Shown here piece after piece: positions 1-8,524 of a DNA stretch of 41,598 nt. Within the stretch, counting starts at the first letter, position 1; every line of letters begins with the position of its first letter. Source of the stretch: Sedimentisphaerales bacterium. Its GTDB lineage: Bacteria > Planctomycetota > Phycisphaerae > Sedimentisphaerales > Anaerobacaceae. Both the position numbers and the translations under genes were made by a program. The notes beneath the pieces are model-generated. The model did no database searches, had not been told where the DNA came from, and saw nothing but the letters and a program-made list of their open reading frames with translations. Location of the stretch: the NCBI GenBank assembly GCA_016933295.1, contig JAFGBG010000012.1, forward strand, positions 1-41,598, written 5' to 3'.

Positions 1-1670
1 AATCCAAAACCGATACAGCGCATCGTCGCCGTATTATCGGTCACTATCAGTTGCAGATGCTCGCCACCGGCGCCGACTCTCTTCGGAGGTGAGGCAAGAC
101 GCAAACCTTTGGTCGCAAAAACAGGTTCGGGATTTCCCTCGCCGAATGGACCGAGCATCTGTAATTCACTAACCGTTTCCCTCTGGAACTGCCCTAACGG
201 AACAAGCGCATCGATATGAAGCTTGGATGAAACATCCTTATCATTTAAGTTCTGCTTTGCATAGGCTTCGAACTCCTCCGCAAATTGCTCTATCCTCTCG
301 GCTTCTATAGTAATCCCGGCAGCCATTTTATGTCCGCCGAAACTGCTCAAAAGCCCCGAACAGACCCTTAGTCCGCTCAACATACAAAATCCCGGAATCG
401 AACGTGCCGAACCCTGTGCAAGGCCGGCTTCCGCCGTTTCGAAATCCGCCGGGCCGTCGTTTTGAGAGCCGTTACCGGAAGCAAGTCCAATCATAATCGT
501 CGGGCGGTGATATTTATCCACCAATCTCGATGCGACAATGCCTATTACGCCGATGTGCCAGTTCTCACCCGCGAGAACAATGCTTTTGCGGTCGGGGTGA
601 TTCAAATCCCGCTGGATTATCATATCACAGGCCTGTTTGAATATTTTTCGCTCGCATTTTTGCCGCTGAGCGTTTTGTTCTTTAAGATATTCGGCAATCT
701 GCATCGCTCGCATCCGGCTGTCGGAAGTCAGCAGCTCTACGGCCAGTCTTGCGTGTCCCATTCGCCCCGCCGCGTTCAGCATCGGCGCAAGCCGAAAACC
801 TATATGGAAACTGTCGAGCTTGTGTCCCGTCAGTCCCGCCGATTCTATCAAAGCCTGTATGCCCGACAACTCGCAATCCGGCAAAGCTTTCAAGCCATAG
901 CTTGTTAGAATCCTGTTTTCGCCACGCAGGTCCACGATATCGGCGATAGTTCCCATCGCAGCCAGGGAAGTTGCGTTTATCATAAAAGCACGCAAATCCG
1001 GCTGAAGTTTCGGCCCCGAATTAAATTCATTCGCAATCGCCCAGGCCAATTTAAAGGCAACCATAGCACCCGCCGAATCCTGGTTCGGATATGATTCATC
1101 CAGAGCCGGATGCACAATAGTAACAGCCGGAGGCAGTTCGCTATCGAGCTGGTGATGGTCGGTAACTATCAGATCGAGACCCAAATCTGCCGCAAGTTTG
1201 GCCGATTCGACCGCCGTAACACCACAATCGACGGTAACCAAAAGCTGTGTTCCCGATTCCGACAGCGTCCGAATCGCGTCGTTGTTGAGACCGTAACCTT
1301 CGTCTATGCGATGAGGAATATAGTAATCGACGTCGGCGCCGAGCAATTTCAGCACCTGCCAAAGAATCGCCACGCCTGTAATACCATCGACGTCGTAATC
1401 GCCGTAAATGGTGATTTTTTCATTGTTCCTGACGGCACTTTTCAATCGAACCACGGCCGGCTTGATTCCCGGCATTCGGTCCGGTTCGATAAGCTCAGTC
1501 AATTTCGGCTGCAGAAAAACATTCGCCTGCCGGGCATCGATGATATCGCGATTAATTAACAACTGCGCCAAAAGGTTAGAGACTTTGAGCGATTTCGCAA
1601 GCTGCCCGCTTCGTTCGTCCGAGGGGCGAATCACCCATTGTTTATTATACATACGTGCCGAAAGCAGCAT
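1..1670 (-). CDS. recJ: Single-stranded-DNA-specific exonuclease RecJ (3' end outside window)
   Basis: RecJ degrades single-stranded DNA 5' to 3' in recombination and mismatch or base-excision repair, using two metal ions in a DHH-family active site. Translating the minus strand from 1670 gives 556 codons open to the window edge. DYDVDG lies at residues 91-96, TVDCG at 146-150 and the DHH motif at 171-173, followed by the DHHA1-type and OB-type regions expected of the family. RecJ is usually about 560-600 residues, so only the C-terminal end is missing. The ATG at 1670 is preferred because AGGAA lies about 9 bases upstream. The ATG at 1652 would give a product starting MYNKQWVIRP, closer to some family members, but lacks a clear ribosome binding site. 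It follows the dehydrogenase gene on the same strand after 113 bases. Identity is seen directly in the motifs. Confidence 0.95.
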   Translation of the reverse strand, partial: MLLSARMYNKQWVIRPSDERSGQLAKSLKVSNLLAQLLINRDIIDARQANVFLQPKLTELIEPDRMPGIKPAVVRLKSAVRNNEKITIYGDYDVDGITGVAILWQVLKLLGADVDYYIPHRIDEGYGLNNDAIRTLSESGTQLLVTVDCGVTAVESAKLAADLGLDLIVTDHHQLDSELPPAVTIVHPALDESYPNQDSAGAMVAFKLAWAIANEFNSGPKLQPDLRAFMINATSLAAMGTIADIVDLRGENRILTSYGLKALPDCELSGIQALIESAGLTGHKLDSFHIGFRLAPMLNAAGRMGHARLAVELLTSDSRMRAMQIAEYLKEQNAQRQKCERKIFKQACDMIIQRDLNHPDRKSIVLAGENWHIGVIGIVASRLVDKYHRPTIMIGLASGNGSQNDGPADFETAEAGLAQGSARSIPGFCMLSGLRVCSGLLSSFGGHKMAAGITIEAERIEQFAEEFEAYAKQNLNDKDVSSKLHIDALVPLGQFQRETVSELQMLGPFGEGNPEPVFATKGLRLASPPKRVGAGGEHLQLIVTDNTATMRCIGFG

Positions 1671-1783
1671 TCTAATTAGTTCCTGTGTTTTTTCTCAAAT
1701 ATTTTATCTTAAAATTCTCACTATAAAAGCCGCTAATATAATCCTTATACCAGAAGACCGCCAGTTGTGGCAACGATAGTTTT

Positions 1784-2545
1784 TCAGGCTCTCATATAAA
1801 GCCCACCGTTTACAGCGATATATTCGCCAGTAATAAAATCCGCCGCTTCGCTTGCCAGGAAAAGAACCGCCGCGCCAATATCTTCCGCTGTGCCGTTTCT
1901 GCCGAGCGGTGTTTGCTCGGCGACTTCTTTTCTTCGCCGGGCGTCGCTGAATCTCCGGTGGAAGCGGGTTTCAATAAAGCCCGGCAGAACGCTGTTTACC
2001 CGGATTCCGTATTTGGCAAATTCCGCCGCCATAGCTATCGTCTGAGTGGCAACAGCCGCTTTCGCCGACGCGTATATGCCGGAGCCGAAGCCGCCGCCGT
2101 TATGGCCGGCGACAGAACCTATATTTACAATATTGCCTTTGCTTTTTTTAAGATAAGGCAGTGCCGCTTTCGTCACGAAAAAAATACTGCGAACGTTCGT
2201 GGCAAAAATATCATCGTGATAATCAGCAGTAGCGGTTTCAAAAGGCTGCCTCTCGATCAGCGAACCGGCATTATTTACAAGAATATCGATACCCCCGGCT
2301 TTTTGCGCGAATTGCTCGACCATATCTTCGACCTGCCTGGGCTCGCGAACATCGGCGCGAAGTAAAATGCCGTCGCTGCTTTTCTTGACCTGCTCGAGCG
2401 TCTTTTGCGCACCCTCGGCGGTCTGGAAATAATGAACTCCGACGAAACTGCCCTGCTTACCGAATAAAACCGCCGTTGCCGCACCGATTCCACTACTGGA
2501 ACCGGTTACCAAAACCTTCCTGCCTTTCAAATCCTCGTAAATCAT
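1784..2545 (-). CDS. Short-chain dehydrogenase/reductase (FabG-like)
   Basis: This is a classical SDR, an NAD(P)-dependent Rossmann-fold oxidoreductase. Counted from the ATG at 2545, the cofactor motif TGSSSGIG is at residues 14-21, NNAG is near 91-94, and the catalytic Ser, Tyr and Lys are S144, Y158 and K162 in a YASAK context. A conserved PG follows the active site. The length of 253 residues is typical. A GTG at 2569 would add eight hydrophobic residues (MVCVLISI). I prefer 2545 because the product then starts immediately before the Rossmann strand, but neither start has a clear ribosome binding site. It lies 31 bases after trxA and 113 bases before recJ on the same strand, so the three may be co-transcribed. 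The substrate cannot be told; 3-oxoacyl-ACP reductase and sugar or alcohol dehydrogenase are both possible. Confidence 0.88.
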   Translation of the reverse strand: MIYEDLKGRKVLVTGSSSGIGAATAVLFGKQGSFVGVHYFQTAEGAQKTLEQVKKSSDGILLRADVREPRQVEDMVEQFAQKAGGIDILVNNAGSLIERQPFETATADYHDDIFATNVRSIFFVTKAALPYLKKSKGNIVNIGSVAGHNGGGFGSGIYASAKAAVATQTIAMAAEFAKYGIRVNSVLPGFIETRFHRRFSDARRRKEVAEQTPLGRNGTAEDIGAAVLFLASEAADFITGEYIAVNGGLYMRA

Positions 2546-2576
2546 TATCGAAATGAGAACACAAACCACGTTTGCT

Positions 2577-2903
2577 TTAGAGCAGCTCGTCGATGGCCTC
2601 AGTTATATCTTTCTTACTGGTCAGTCCGACCCATTTCTTTTGTATTTGTCCGTCCTTGAATAAAATGAGAGTCGGTATCGCACTTATGCCGAATTCCATC
2701 GCACTATCACGAGCATCATCGGTATTCAGTTTGCAGATTTTGGCCTTTTCCGTATATTCATCACCGATTTCCTGGATAATAGGTGCTATCATCTTGCAAG
2801 GTCCGCACCATGGAGCCCAAAAATCAACCAAAACCGGCACATCAGAATTATGTACGGCGTCATCAAAAGTCGCATCCGTCAATTCAATTACATTACCCGA
2901 CAT
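2577..2903 (-). CDS. trxA: Thioredoxin
   Basis: Thioredoxin is a cytoplasmic dithiol-disulfide carrier that reduces protein disulfides and is recycled by thioredoxin reductase. The 108-residue product has the invariant active site WCGPC at residues 32-36, with FWAPWCGPCKM context, and the cis-proline stretch SAIPTL later on. Length and motif spacing are those of ordinary TrxA. The ATG at 2903 is well supported by GAAAGGA about 8 bases upstream. Its partner trxB lies just upstream on the same strand, separated by 206 bases that hold an inverted repeat (3038-3082). This arrangement suggests a redox module, perhaps with separate promoters. Identification is from direct motif recognition. Confidence 0.97.
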   Translation of the reverse strand: MSGNVIELTDATFDDAVHNSDVPVLVDFWAPWCGPCKMIAPIIQEIGDEYTEKAKICKLNTDDARDSAMEFGISAIPTLILFKDGQIQKKWVGLTSKKDITEAIDELL

Positions 2904-3020
2904 TTATCAATCCTTTCAACGAATATTTCGCACGGAAATTTCTTTCCGGCTGTTATATTATTTTTATCCTGCCTGCATCATATCCGAACTATTAATTTTC
3001 GTCAATTACAAAGCAGATAA

Positions 3021-3100
3021 AAGTAACTAAAGTTGAAAGTGCCTAAAGTTAAAATAATTTGCTTTAGCTCATTTTAGGCACTATAGCTCACTTTTAGTAC
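3021..3100. repeat. Fold-back of short AAAGTG/CTAAAG-type repeats between trxB and trxA
   Basis: The plus strand carries about four 8-base units of an AAAGT/CTAAAG type (about 3021-3052), then a second set in inverted orientation (about 3060-3096). The core is a perfect 10-base inverted repeat, AGTGCCTAAA at 3038-3047 and TTTAGGCACT at 3073-3082, with a 25-base spacer. It fills most of the 206 bases between trxB and trxA. It could be a transcript-processing or attenuation hairpin, or a copy of a dispersed low-complexity element. There is no T-run after it, so it is not a standard terminator on either strand. Confidence 0.6.
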
Positions 3101-3109
3101 TTCGTACTC

Positions 3110-4099
3110 TTACCACCCACCTGGTTGAAGCAATTCGCTAACCGGTTCATTCCACCAGTTCGGATCTCTGAAATACTGTTTCATCATCATTGCGGCAATA
3201 ACACCATCGCCCGCGGCTGTAGCCAACTGCATAGCCGCACCTATCCTGCAATCTCCGGCCGCAAAAACGCCGGGAACGCTCGTGCGAAGATAGCCGCAGT
3301 CACATTTGATAAATCCCTTGTCGGTGAGTTCCACAAAATCTTTCAGAAAGTCGGTATTCGGTACCATGCCGACAAATATGAACACTCCGTCGCAGGGATA
3401 ATCCTCCAGGCTGTCATTCTTGAGATTCTTGAATTTGACGGACTCGACCTTTTTATCACCTTCGATGGCTGTTGCGATAGTGCTGTATTTGATAACAAGA
3501 TTCGAGTTCGGCTCGTCGGCTTTGGCCAGAAGCTCTTCGACTAAAACTCTCGAGGCCCTGAATTCGTCTCTGCGGTGAATCATCGTTACCTTCGCGGCGA
3601 ATTTTGTCAGGTGCAAAGTTTCCTCGACCGCGGTATTTCCGCCGCCGACGGCAACGACATGTTTTCCTTTAAAAAACGGAGCATCACATGTGCCGCAGTA
3701 GCTGACGCCCGAGCCGCGAAACTTATTTTCGCCGTCAACGCCGAGCGCACGATAGTCACTGCCCGGAGCCAGGATTACTACCCTGCAGACAAACTTATCT
3801 TTGCCGCAGGAAACGGCGATTTTCGAGTCCTGCTGTTTTTGAAGGGAGGTTACTTCGCTGCCGTTTTTAATTTCGGCGCCGAAGTTCTCGGCCTGTTTTT
3901 GCATTTGAGCAATCAGGCCGGGGCCGTCTATGCGTTCGATGCCGGGATAATTTTCGATTCTGTCGGTGTTATTAATCTGCCCGCCCGGCATGAATTTTTC
4001 GAGAACTAAAGTTCTCAACCTGTCCCGCGAAGAATAAAGAGCCGCCGCAAGACCGGCCGGCCCGGCTCCAATTATAATGCAATCATAAATTTCTGACAT
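3110..4099 (-). CDS. trxB: Thioredoxin-disulfide reductase
   Basis: This flavoenzyme passes electrons from NADPH through FAD to thioredoxin. From the ATG at 4099 the 329-residue product begins [16 protein letters not shown], giving the FAD-binding GxGxxG within the first 15 residues. The redox pair is CGTC at residues 135-138, the same positions as in E. coli TrxB, although the usual middle residues are A-T. The NADPH motif GGGNTAVEE and the C-terminal FAD motif AAGDCR are present. An upstream in-frame start at 4147 would add 16 residues. I chose 4099 because AGGGA lies about 7 bases before it and because it matches the family N-terminus. It lies upstream of trxA on the same strand. Confidence 0.95.
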   Translation of the reverse strand: MSEIYDCIIIGAGPAGLAAALYSSRDRLRTLVLEKFMPGGQINNTDRIENYPGIERIDGPGLIAQMQKQAENFGAEIKNGSEVTSLQKQQDSKIAVSCGKDKFVCRVVILAPGSDYRALGVDGENKFRGSGVSYCGTCDAPFFKGKHVVAVGGGNTAVEETLHLTKFAAKVTMIHRRDEFRASRVLVEELLAKADEPNSNLVIKYSTIATAIEGDKKVESVKFKNLKNDSLEDYPCDGVFIFVGMVPNTDFLKDFVELTDKGFIKCDCGYLRTSVPGVFAAGDCRIGAAMQLATAAGDGVIAAMMMKQYFRDPNWWNEPVSELLQPGGW

Positions 4100-4163
4100 C
4101 TGTAATCCCTTATATTCCCGATAAGTTTGTAAAAATACACCGCACAAACAAAATTCAATTCGT

Positions 4164-5270
4164 TCAATTCAATCCTACCCCGGCCTCGACCTTATTTTGT
4201 AATAATTTCCGCATTCTTTCAATAACCCACTTCGATTTAACCGGCTCAGCCCCCTGCACCAAAAGAACAAAATTCTCGGCGATTATTTCGTCCGGGTGAA
4301 CGACATAATCCGTATTGAAACCAATTTTCTCGAAGTAATCCGGCACATCCTGCAGCTCCAACAACACCGGCTCGCCGGCATTGTCGCGCTTGCATAGCCA
4401 CTTATCGCCGTCTTTTTCCACGATCAGCAAATTCATCCTCAGATAACGGAAAAACTCACCTCCCTTCGCAACGTTATATTTCGCTGAAGAAGAATAAATA
4501 ATCGGGACAACCTGAACAACGGCGTCTTTATATTTCACTTCGACGTAGTGGTCGTTTTTCACTCCGTCGGGATTGGTTATTTTTACATCTCGAAGCTTCT
4601 GCGGCAGCTCGATATCGTTACACTTTTTGAAGTTTATCACTCGATAAAGCGATTCCTTCACATTCGAGTTATTCGACAATAAAACGTGGCACAGCTCGTG
4701 AATGAGCAATTTTTCCAGGTCCGCGTTTTGCTGCATCAACATTTGCTGCGGCAAAATAATCGCATTCGATCGACAATAAGCGGCCCGACCTTCTTCGGCG
4801 CCGGTTGTTTTTATCAGATAGACTTTGTCCGGAAAATCCAGATCGAAGCCTTTAAAACGTTTCGCTATTGATTTGATAATCGCCCTGATACGGACCGTTT
4901 CGCCGACCGTCCACGGCTGTACCTGATTCGCGAGATGTTCCAGGAATTCCTTTTCAGATACGAATTTATCCGTCTTCAATCGCGCCGAACGGTCGAACGG
5001 GCTGAGAGATTTAATAAAATCGTCCTTAATCGTCAGCCGTTTTTTCGCCTGTTCAACTTCCGCAAAAACAACCTCTGTGTCCTTCTTCGTCTCTATGCCG
5101 GACTTCTGAGAGTTGTCATTATTGTCCACCAGCCTGTTTGAGATGATATCGGGATTGTTGTAATATACGATCTCATCATCCCGGGCCTGTCCCATACAAA
5201 GGTTCCCGAAGGACATGAATATTGCCGCTACAATAATGGCAGGCAACTGGTATTGATTGTGTTTTTTCAT
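4164..5270 (-). CDS. Exported protein with HEXXH metalloprotease-like motif, function unknown
   Basis: I do not recognise the family. The 368-residue product starts with a basic and then hydrophobic segment ending around residue 28, a typical Sec signal peptide with likely cleavage after CMGQA. A candidate zinc-metallopeptidase motif, [11 protein letters not shown], is near residue 190 (HELCH at 192-196 counting from the upstream ATG at 5273). An Asn-Ser-Asn turn follows it rather than an obvious third ligand. The region before it (about 85-190) is charged and helical in look. The rest has no repeats or membrane segment. The ATG at 5270 is preferred over 5273 because the AAAGGG element is then about 7 bases away. 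It is downstream of rmuC and upstream of trxB on the same strand. It may be a gluzincin-like peptidase or a structural relative; activity is inference. Confidence 0.6.
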   Translation of the reverse strand: MKKHNQYQLPAIIVAAIFMSFGNLCMGQARDDEIVYYNNPDIISNRLVDNNDNSQKSGIETKKDTEVVFAEVEQAKKRLTIKDDFIKSLSPFDRSARLKTDKFVSEKEFLEHLANQVQPWTVGETVRIRAIIKSIAKRFKGFDLDFPDKVYLIKTTGAEEGRAAYCRSNAIILPQQMLMQQNADLEKLLIHELCHVLLSNNSNVKESLYRVINFKKCNDIELPQKLRDVKITNPDGVKNDHYVEVKYKDAVVQVVPIIYSSSAKYNVAKGGEFFRYLRMNLLIVEKDGDKWLCKRDNAGEPVLLELQDVPDYFEKIGFNTDYVVHPDEIIAENFVLLVQGAEPVKSKWVIERMRKLLQNKVEAGVGLN

Positions 5271-5300
5271 CATTTTCCCTTTCTATCTCTCAAACAACTT

Positions 5301-5323
5301 TGCGGCACAACCGCATTTTTTTT
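5301..5323 (+). terminator. Hairpin plus T8, facing against the flanking genes
   Basis: TGCGG at 5301-5305 pairs with CCGCA at 5311-5315 around a 5-base loop, followed directly by eight T on the plus strand. This is a minimal intrinsic terminator for plus-strand transcription, yet both flanking genes (rmuC and the HEXXH protein) are on the minus strand. On the minus strand the A-run precedes the hairpin, so it would not terminate them. Confidence 0.4.
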
Positions 5324-5366
5324 ATAATCTTTCATATAAAACACGAAACAGCACTATGAACTTGTC

Positions 5367-6398
5367 TCATGGCCCTCCTTTTTCGTCTTCTCCCTGTATC
5401 TGGTCGAGCTGCATCCCGAACCGGTCGAGCTTTTTCTGCCCTTCGTCGTACTGGCCATAGGCGTTCCGCAGGTGCTTGCCGAGTATTTCCCAGTTGCCGC
5501 CAAAATCCGCAAAGGAGGCATTGAGCCTTTTCAAATTCTGCCGGATTTCTGCGGCCTGTTTTTCTATCTGCAACCCGTGCAGACCCATCGCAACAGTCAT
5601 CAGGTACGCATACAAAAGATTCGGCGAAACCGGAATCACCTTTTTATCGAAGCAATACTGTAAAATATCCTGTGTCTCGCCGGCATATTTGACTATTGTT
5701 TCGTAATAGATATTCTCCGCCGGGACATACATCAAGGCAAAATCCAATGTCCCCTCGGCCGGCCTGATATAATCTCCGGCGATTTTATCGATATGACTCA
5801 TGCAATCTTTAATAAACTGCCGGCGAAGTTTCGGTTTTTCCTGTTCGGATTCGGTTTGAACTATTTTTTCAAAACTCGGCAATGGAAATTTGGCATCTAC
5901 CGGCACATCAAAACCAGGCATTTCTATAAGGGCGTCAACCGTTTTGCCGTCTCTGAAAGCGTACTGTAGTTTGTAGCTGTCTTTCGGCAGAATCTGCGAG
6001 AGAAGATTTTCGAGAGACCATTCCCCCATCTGGCCGCGAAGCTTAGGCGAGCTTAAGATATCCTGGAGCCGCCTGACTTCGGTGCCGATCTGCATCATCT
6101 GTTTGTTCGTGCCCTGCAATTCGCCGATCTGTTTGTTGAGCCTGGCGAGCACTTCATGGCCGGCCTGCATATTCCGGTTGATATTGGTTTGGCCGTCCAG
6201 CAGAGATTTCTGAAGTTTATCTTTGGTGTCGTCCTGTGTGGCTTTCAATGCCTCTAACTGCTGCTGCAAAAGACCGATTGAAACTTCCTGGCCGGCCATT
6301 TTCTGGGCATTGGCCGAATGTGAGAGAATAAGCCAAACCAAAAGCCCCAGCACAATCAGAACCAAAACAATAATGACAACGGTTAAAATAAGCTCCAT
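5367..6398 (-). CDS. rmuC: DNA recombination protein RmuC homologue
   Basis: RmuC proteins limit DNA inversions and rearrangements in E. coli and are thought to be membrane-tethered nuclease-like proteins. The 343-residue product has one N-terminal transmembrane helix (about residues 3-25), then a coiled-coil region rich in Gln, Leu and Lys (about 30-110). The RmuC core follows, with GQMGEWSLENLL, the PVDAKFPLPSFE stretch and the IRPAEGTLDFALMYVP-type segment. The longest frame opens at 6479, but the ATG at 6398 is chosen because AAGGG sits about 8 bases before it and the membrane helix then starts at residue 3. Length is somewhat shorter than the E. coli protein, within family range. It is divergent from the HAD hydrolase gene at 6568. 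Confidence 0.9.
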   Translation of the reverse strand: MELILTVVIIVLVLIVLGLLVWLILSHSANAQKMAGQEVSIGLLQQQLEALKATQDDTKDKLQKSLLDGQTNINRNMQAGHEVLARLNKQIGELQGTNKQMMQIGTEVRRLQDILSSPKLRGQMGEWSLENLLSQILPKDSYKLQYAFRDGKTVDALIEMPGFDVPVDAKFPLPSFEKIVQTESEQEKPKLRRQFIKDCMSHIDKIAGDYIRPAEGTLDFALMYVPAENIYYETIVKYAGETQDILQYCFDKKVIPVSPNLLYAYLMTVAMGLHGLQIEKQAAEIRQNLKRLNASFADFGGNWEILGKHLRNAYGQYDEGQKKLDRFGMQLDQIQGEDEKGGP

Positions 6399-6567
6399 CT
6401 GTTTACCCTTAGAAAACATAGTGATTATAGATTCAATCCCGCCGTTAGTCAAAGACCAATAGAAGATGCCTAAAGGCAAATAATTATCTTGATATGTTTT
6501 TTAAACCGGGATATTTTCTTTTAATGTAAATGTAATAATCGCTTACAGCAATCTCAGGTCGCATGCA

Positions 6568-7227
6568 ATGGAAAAGATAAAATCTGTTATTTTCGACTGG
6601 GGGGGCGTTCTAATCGAGGACCCGGCTCCAGCACTGATGAAATATTGCGCGCAAATCTTTAATGTATCGAAAGAAAAGTATGAAAAAGCACACCACAAAT
6701 TTTCAGATGATTTTCAGAAAAATCTGATAAATGAAGATACTTTCTGGGAAAGAATCAGCGGAGAACTCAAGGTCAAAAAGCCAGCGGTCCGCTCTTTATG
6801 GACGGACGCATTCAAAGCTTCTTACATACCCAGAGAAGAAATGTTCAATCTTGCCGCCCTGCTCAAAAAAAGCGGATATAAAACCGCTCTTCTATCCAAT
6901 ACCGAAGCACCCTCGATGAGATACTTTTATCGGTTAGGATACGATATGTTCGAGACGGCGGTTTTTTCCTGTGATGCGGGCGTAATCAAACCGCATAGAA
7001 AAATATTCGAGCTCGCCCTCGAAAAACTGCTCTGTACGCCGGAACAAGCCGTATTTATAGATGATAAACCGGAATTTATAGCGGCGGCAGAAAAATACGG
7101 TCTATATACGATTCTTTTCAAAAGTATCGAGCAAACAAAAAATATACTCGCCGAAATCGGTGTCAAACATACCGGCCAAATGCTCAAAGGAACGGCTTAT
7201 GGATTTACTGACGGCAATAACAACTAA
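6568..7227 (+). CDS. HAD-superfamily hydrolase (YihX/sEH-N-like phosphatase)
   Basis: HAD hydrolases use an aspartate nucleophile to cleave phosphate esters or related bonds. Motif I is VIFDWGGVL with the nucleophile at D10. The usual Asp two residues later is Gly, as in the YihX and epoxide-hydrolase-N-like branch. Motif II is LLSNTEA, motif III is the Lys in GVIKPHRKIF, and motif IV is VFIDDKPE. The 219-residue length and a helical cap inserted after motif I fit subclass IA. The 3' end overlaps the next gene by 29 bases, suggesting coupled translation and a related role. A run of seven G (6599-6605) sits inside motif I. The substrate is unknown; a small sugar phosphate is a reasonable guess. 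Confidence 0.88.
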   Translation: MEKIKSVIFDWGGVLIEDPAPALMKYCAQIFNVSKEKYEKAHHKFSDDFQKNLINEDTFWERISGELKVKKPAVRSLWTDAFKASYIPREEMFNLAALLKKSGYKTALLSNTEAPSMRYFYRLGYDMFETAVFSCDAGVIKPHRKIFELALEKLLCTPEQAVFIDDKPEFIAAAEKYGLYTILFKSIEQTKNILAEIGVKHTGQMLKGTAYGFTDGNNN

Positions 7228-8077
7228 AGAAATCTTTCTCTTGGACGGAGCAATCGGAACCGAACTGGACAAACGAGGCCTTATGGGCCGTGCCGGTAAT
7301 AATATAGACAATCCCGATATTGTTCTCGAAATCCAGCGTCAATACGCCCAATGCGGCTGCGATGCACTTACGACAAATACGCTGACAATGAATCGTATCT
7401 ATATTGAGACGCATAACATGAATGTCTCGGTGCGAGAGATTAATATCGCCGGTGTGGAGCTGGCCAAAAAAGCCGTTAATCAAAGTCAATATGTATTAGG
7501 TAATATGAGCTCGACGGGACAACTGCTCGAACCGTACGGTAGTTATACGGAATCGCAATTCCACGATACATTCAGGGAACAGGCCGAAATCCTGGCACAA
7601 GCAGGTGTGGATGGAATTCTAATCGAAACAGTATTCGACCTGCGGGAAGCTATATGCGCCCTCAAGGCGTGTAAGGAAAATTTTTCTCTGCCGGTAATCG
7701 TCTCGATAGCATTCGACACCGAGCAAAAAGGCGGCAGAACAATGATGGGTGATTCCGCCGAACAGTGCGCAAAACATCTCACCGATGCCGGAGCGGATGC
7801 CGTCGGCGCCAATTGCGGCAGCCTCGGGCCGTCTCAGATGGCGGCGGTAATAACCGAATTAAGAGCGGCGACATCACTGCCCCTGCTCGCGCAACCGAAC
7901 GCGGGTAAACCGAAGCTGATTGGAGATAAAACAGTTTTTGAAATGGCTCCGGAACCTTTCGCCGCTGGTATTTCGGAATGCATCGACGCCGGTGCAAATA
8001 TTGTGGGCGGGTGCTGTGGAACCACTCCCGAACATATTCGTGCCGTAGCCGAGATGTTAAAACAGCGGCAAAAATAA
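7199..8077 (+). CDS. Homocysteine S-methyltransferase-family enzyme
   Basis: Members transfer a methyl group to homocysteine or a related thiol using a zinc site; the fold is the one shared by BHMT, MmuM and the N-terminal module of MetH. The 292-residue product starts MDLLTAITTKEIFLLDGAIGTEL. The zinc ligands are Cys206 (in GANCGS) and Cys272 and Cys273 (in GGCCGTTPEHI). The start at 7199 is chosen over the frame's earlier opening at 7160 because AAAGGA lies about 8 bases upstream. It overlaps the HAD gene by 29 bases. There is no cobalamin- or folate-binding module, so it is a stand-alone domain. The methyl donor (betaine, S-methylmethionine, or a corrinoid partner encoded elsewhere) cannot be told from sequence. 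Confidence 0.9.
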   Translation: MDLLTAITTKEIFLLDGAIGTELDKRGLMGRAGNNIDNPDIVLEIQRQYAQCGCDALTTNTLTMNRIYIETHNMNVSVREINIAGVELAKKAVNQSQYVLGNMSSTGQLLEPYGSYTESQFHDTFREQAEILAQAGVDGILIETVFDLREAICALKACKENFSLPVIVSIAFDTEQKGGRTMMGDSAEQCAKHLTDAGADAVGANCGSLGPSQMAAVITELRAATSLPLLAQPNAGKPKLIGDKTVFEMAPEPFAAGISECIDAGANIVGGCCGTTPEHIRAVAEMLKQRQK

Positions 8078-8524
8078 AGACGACATACTATAATTCTACG
8101 CTTACTATTCCTTAAAGAAATCTAAAGCTTCGTCTCGACGGAACCTCCCGCAGCCCCGCCGCCGAAACTAATACACTAAATATAGTCGGGTGGGGGTGAT
8201 TTTATTGGAAAAAATGCTGATTATACTAAATACACTCAAAAAGTCGCAAATCAGCGGTATATTTACAATAATTCGATTAACGGCAATAAATTAACTTCTT
8301 TGTTCGTCTATACTTATATAATGCCATGTGTCGGATTGGTACAGGAAATGATTGAACCGAATAGAATTTGAAGAATGAACAGAAATATAAAAAACATATT
8401 TTTATCAGGAATCAGGCCCTTGGGTGTAACCTTTTATTTCCGGCTCCCACTATCCTGTTGTAGAAGGCCGGTATTTGGGCCAAAAAATTCAATGAACCTG
8501 TTACACTGAGAAAGGGGCAAAAAA
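8078..8524. other. 447-base intergenic region, no gene supported
   Basis: This separates the methyltransferase gene from the Arg/Gly-rich gene. It is AT-rich at its centre, with G-runs near 8190-8200. The last part has GGCCC at about 8417 and GGGCC at about 8476 that could pair across a long loop, so it may be a structured 5' leader, but nothing there matches a riboswitch class I know. A 44-codon frame at 8375-8509 has no clear ribosome binding site. A good ribosome binding site (AAAGGGG) lies just before 8525. Confidence 0.5.

Noticed and set aside
8375-8509. A 44-codon frame ahead of the Arg/Gly-rich gene
   Set aside because: No clear ribosome binding site, no recognisable composition, and it lies in a probable leader region.
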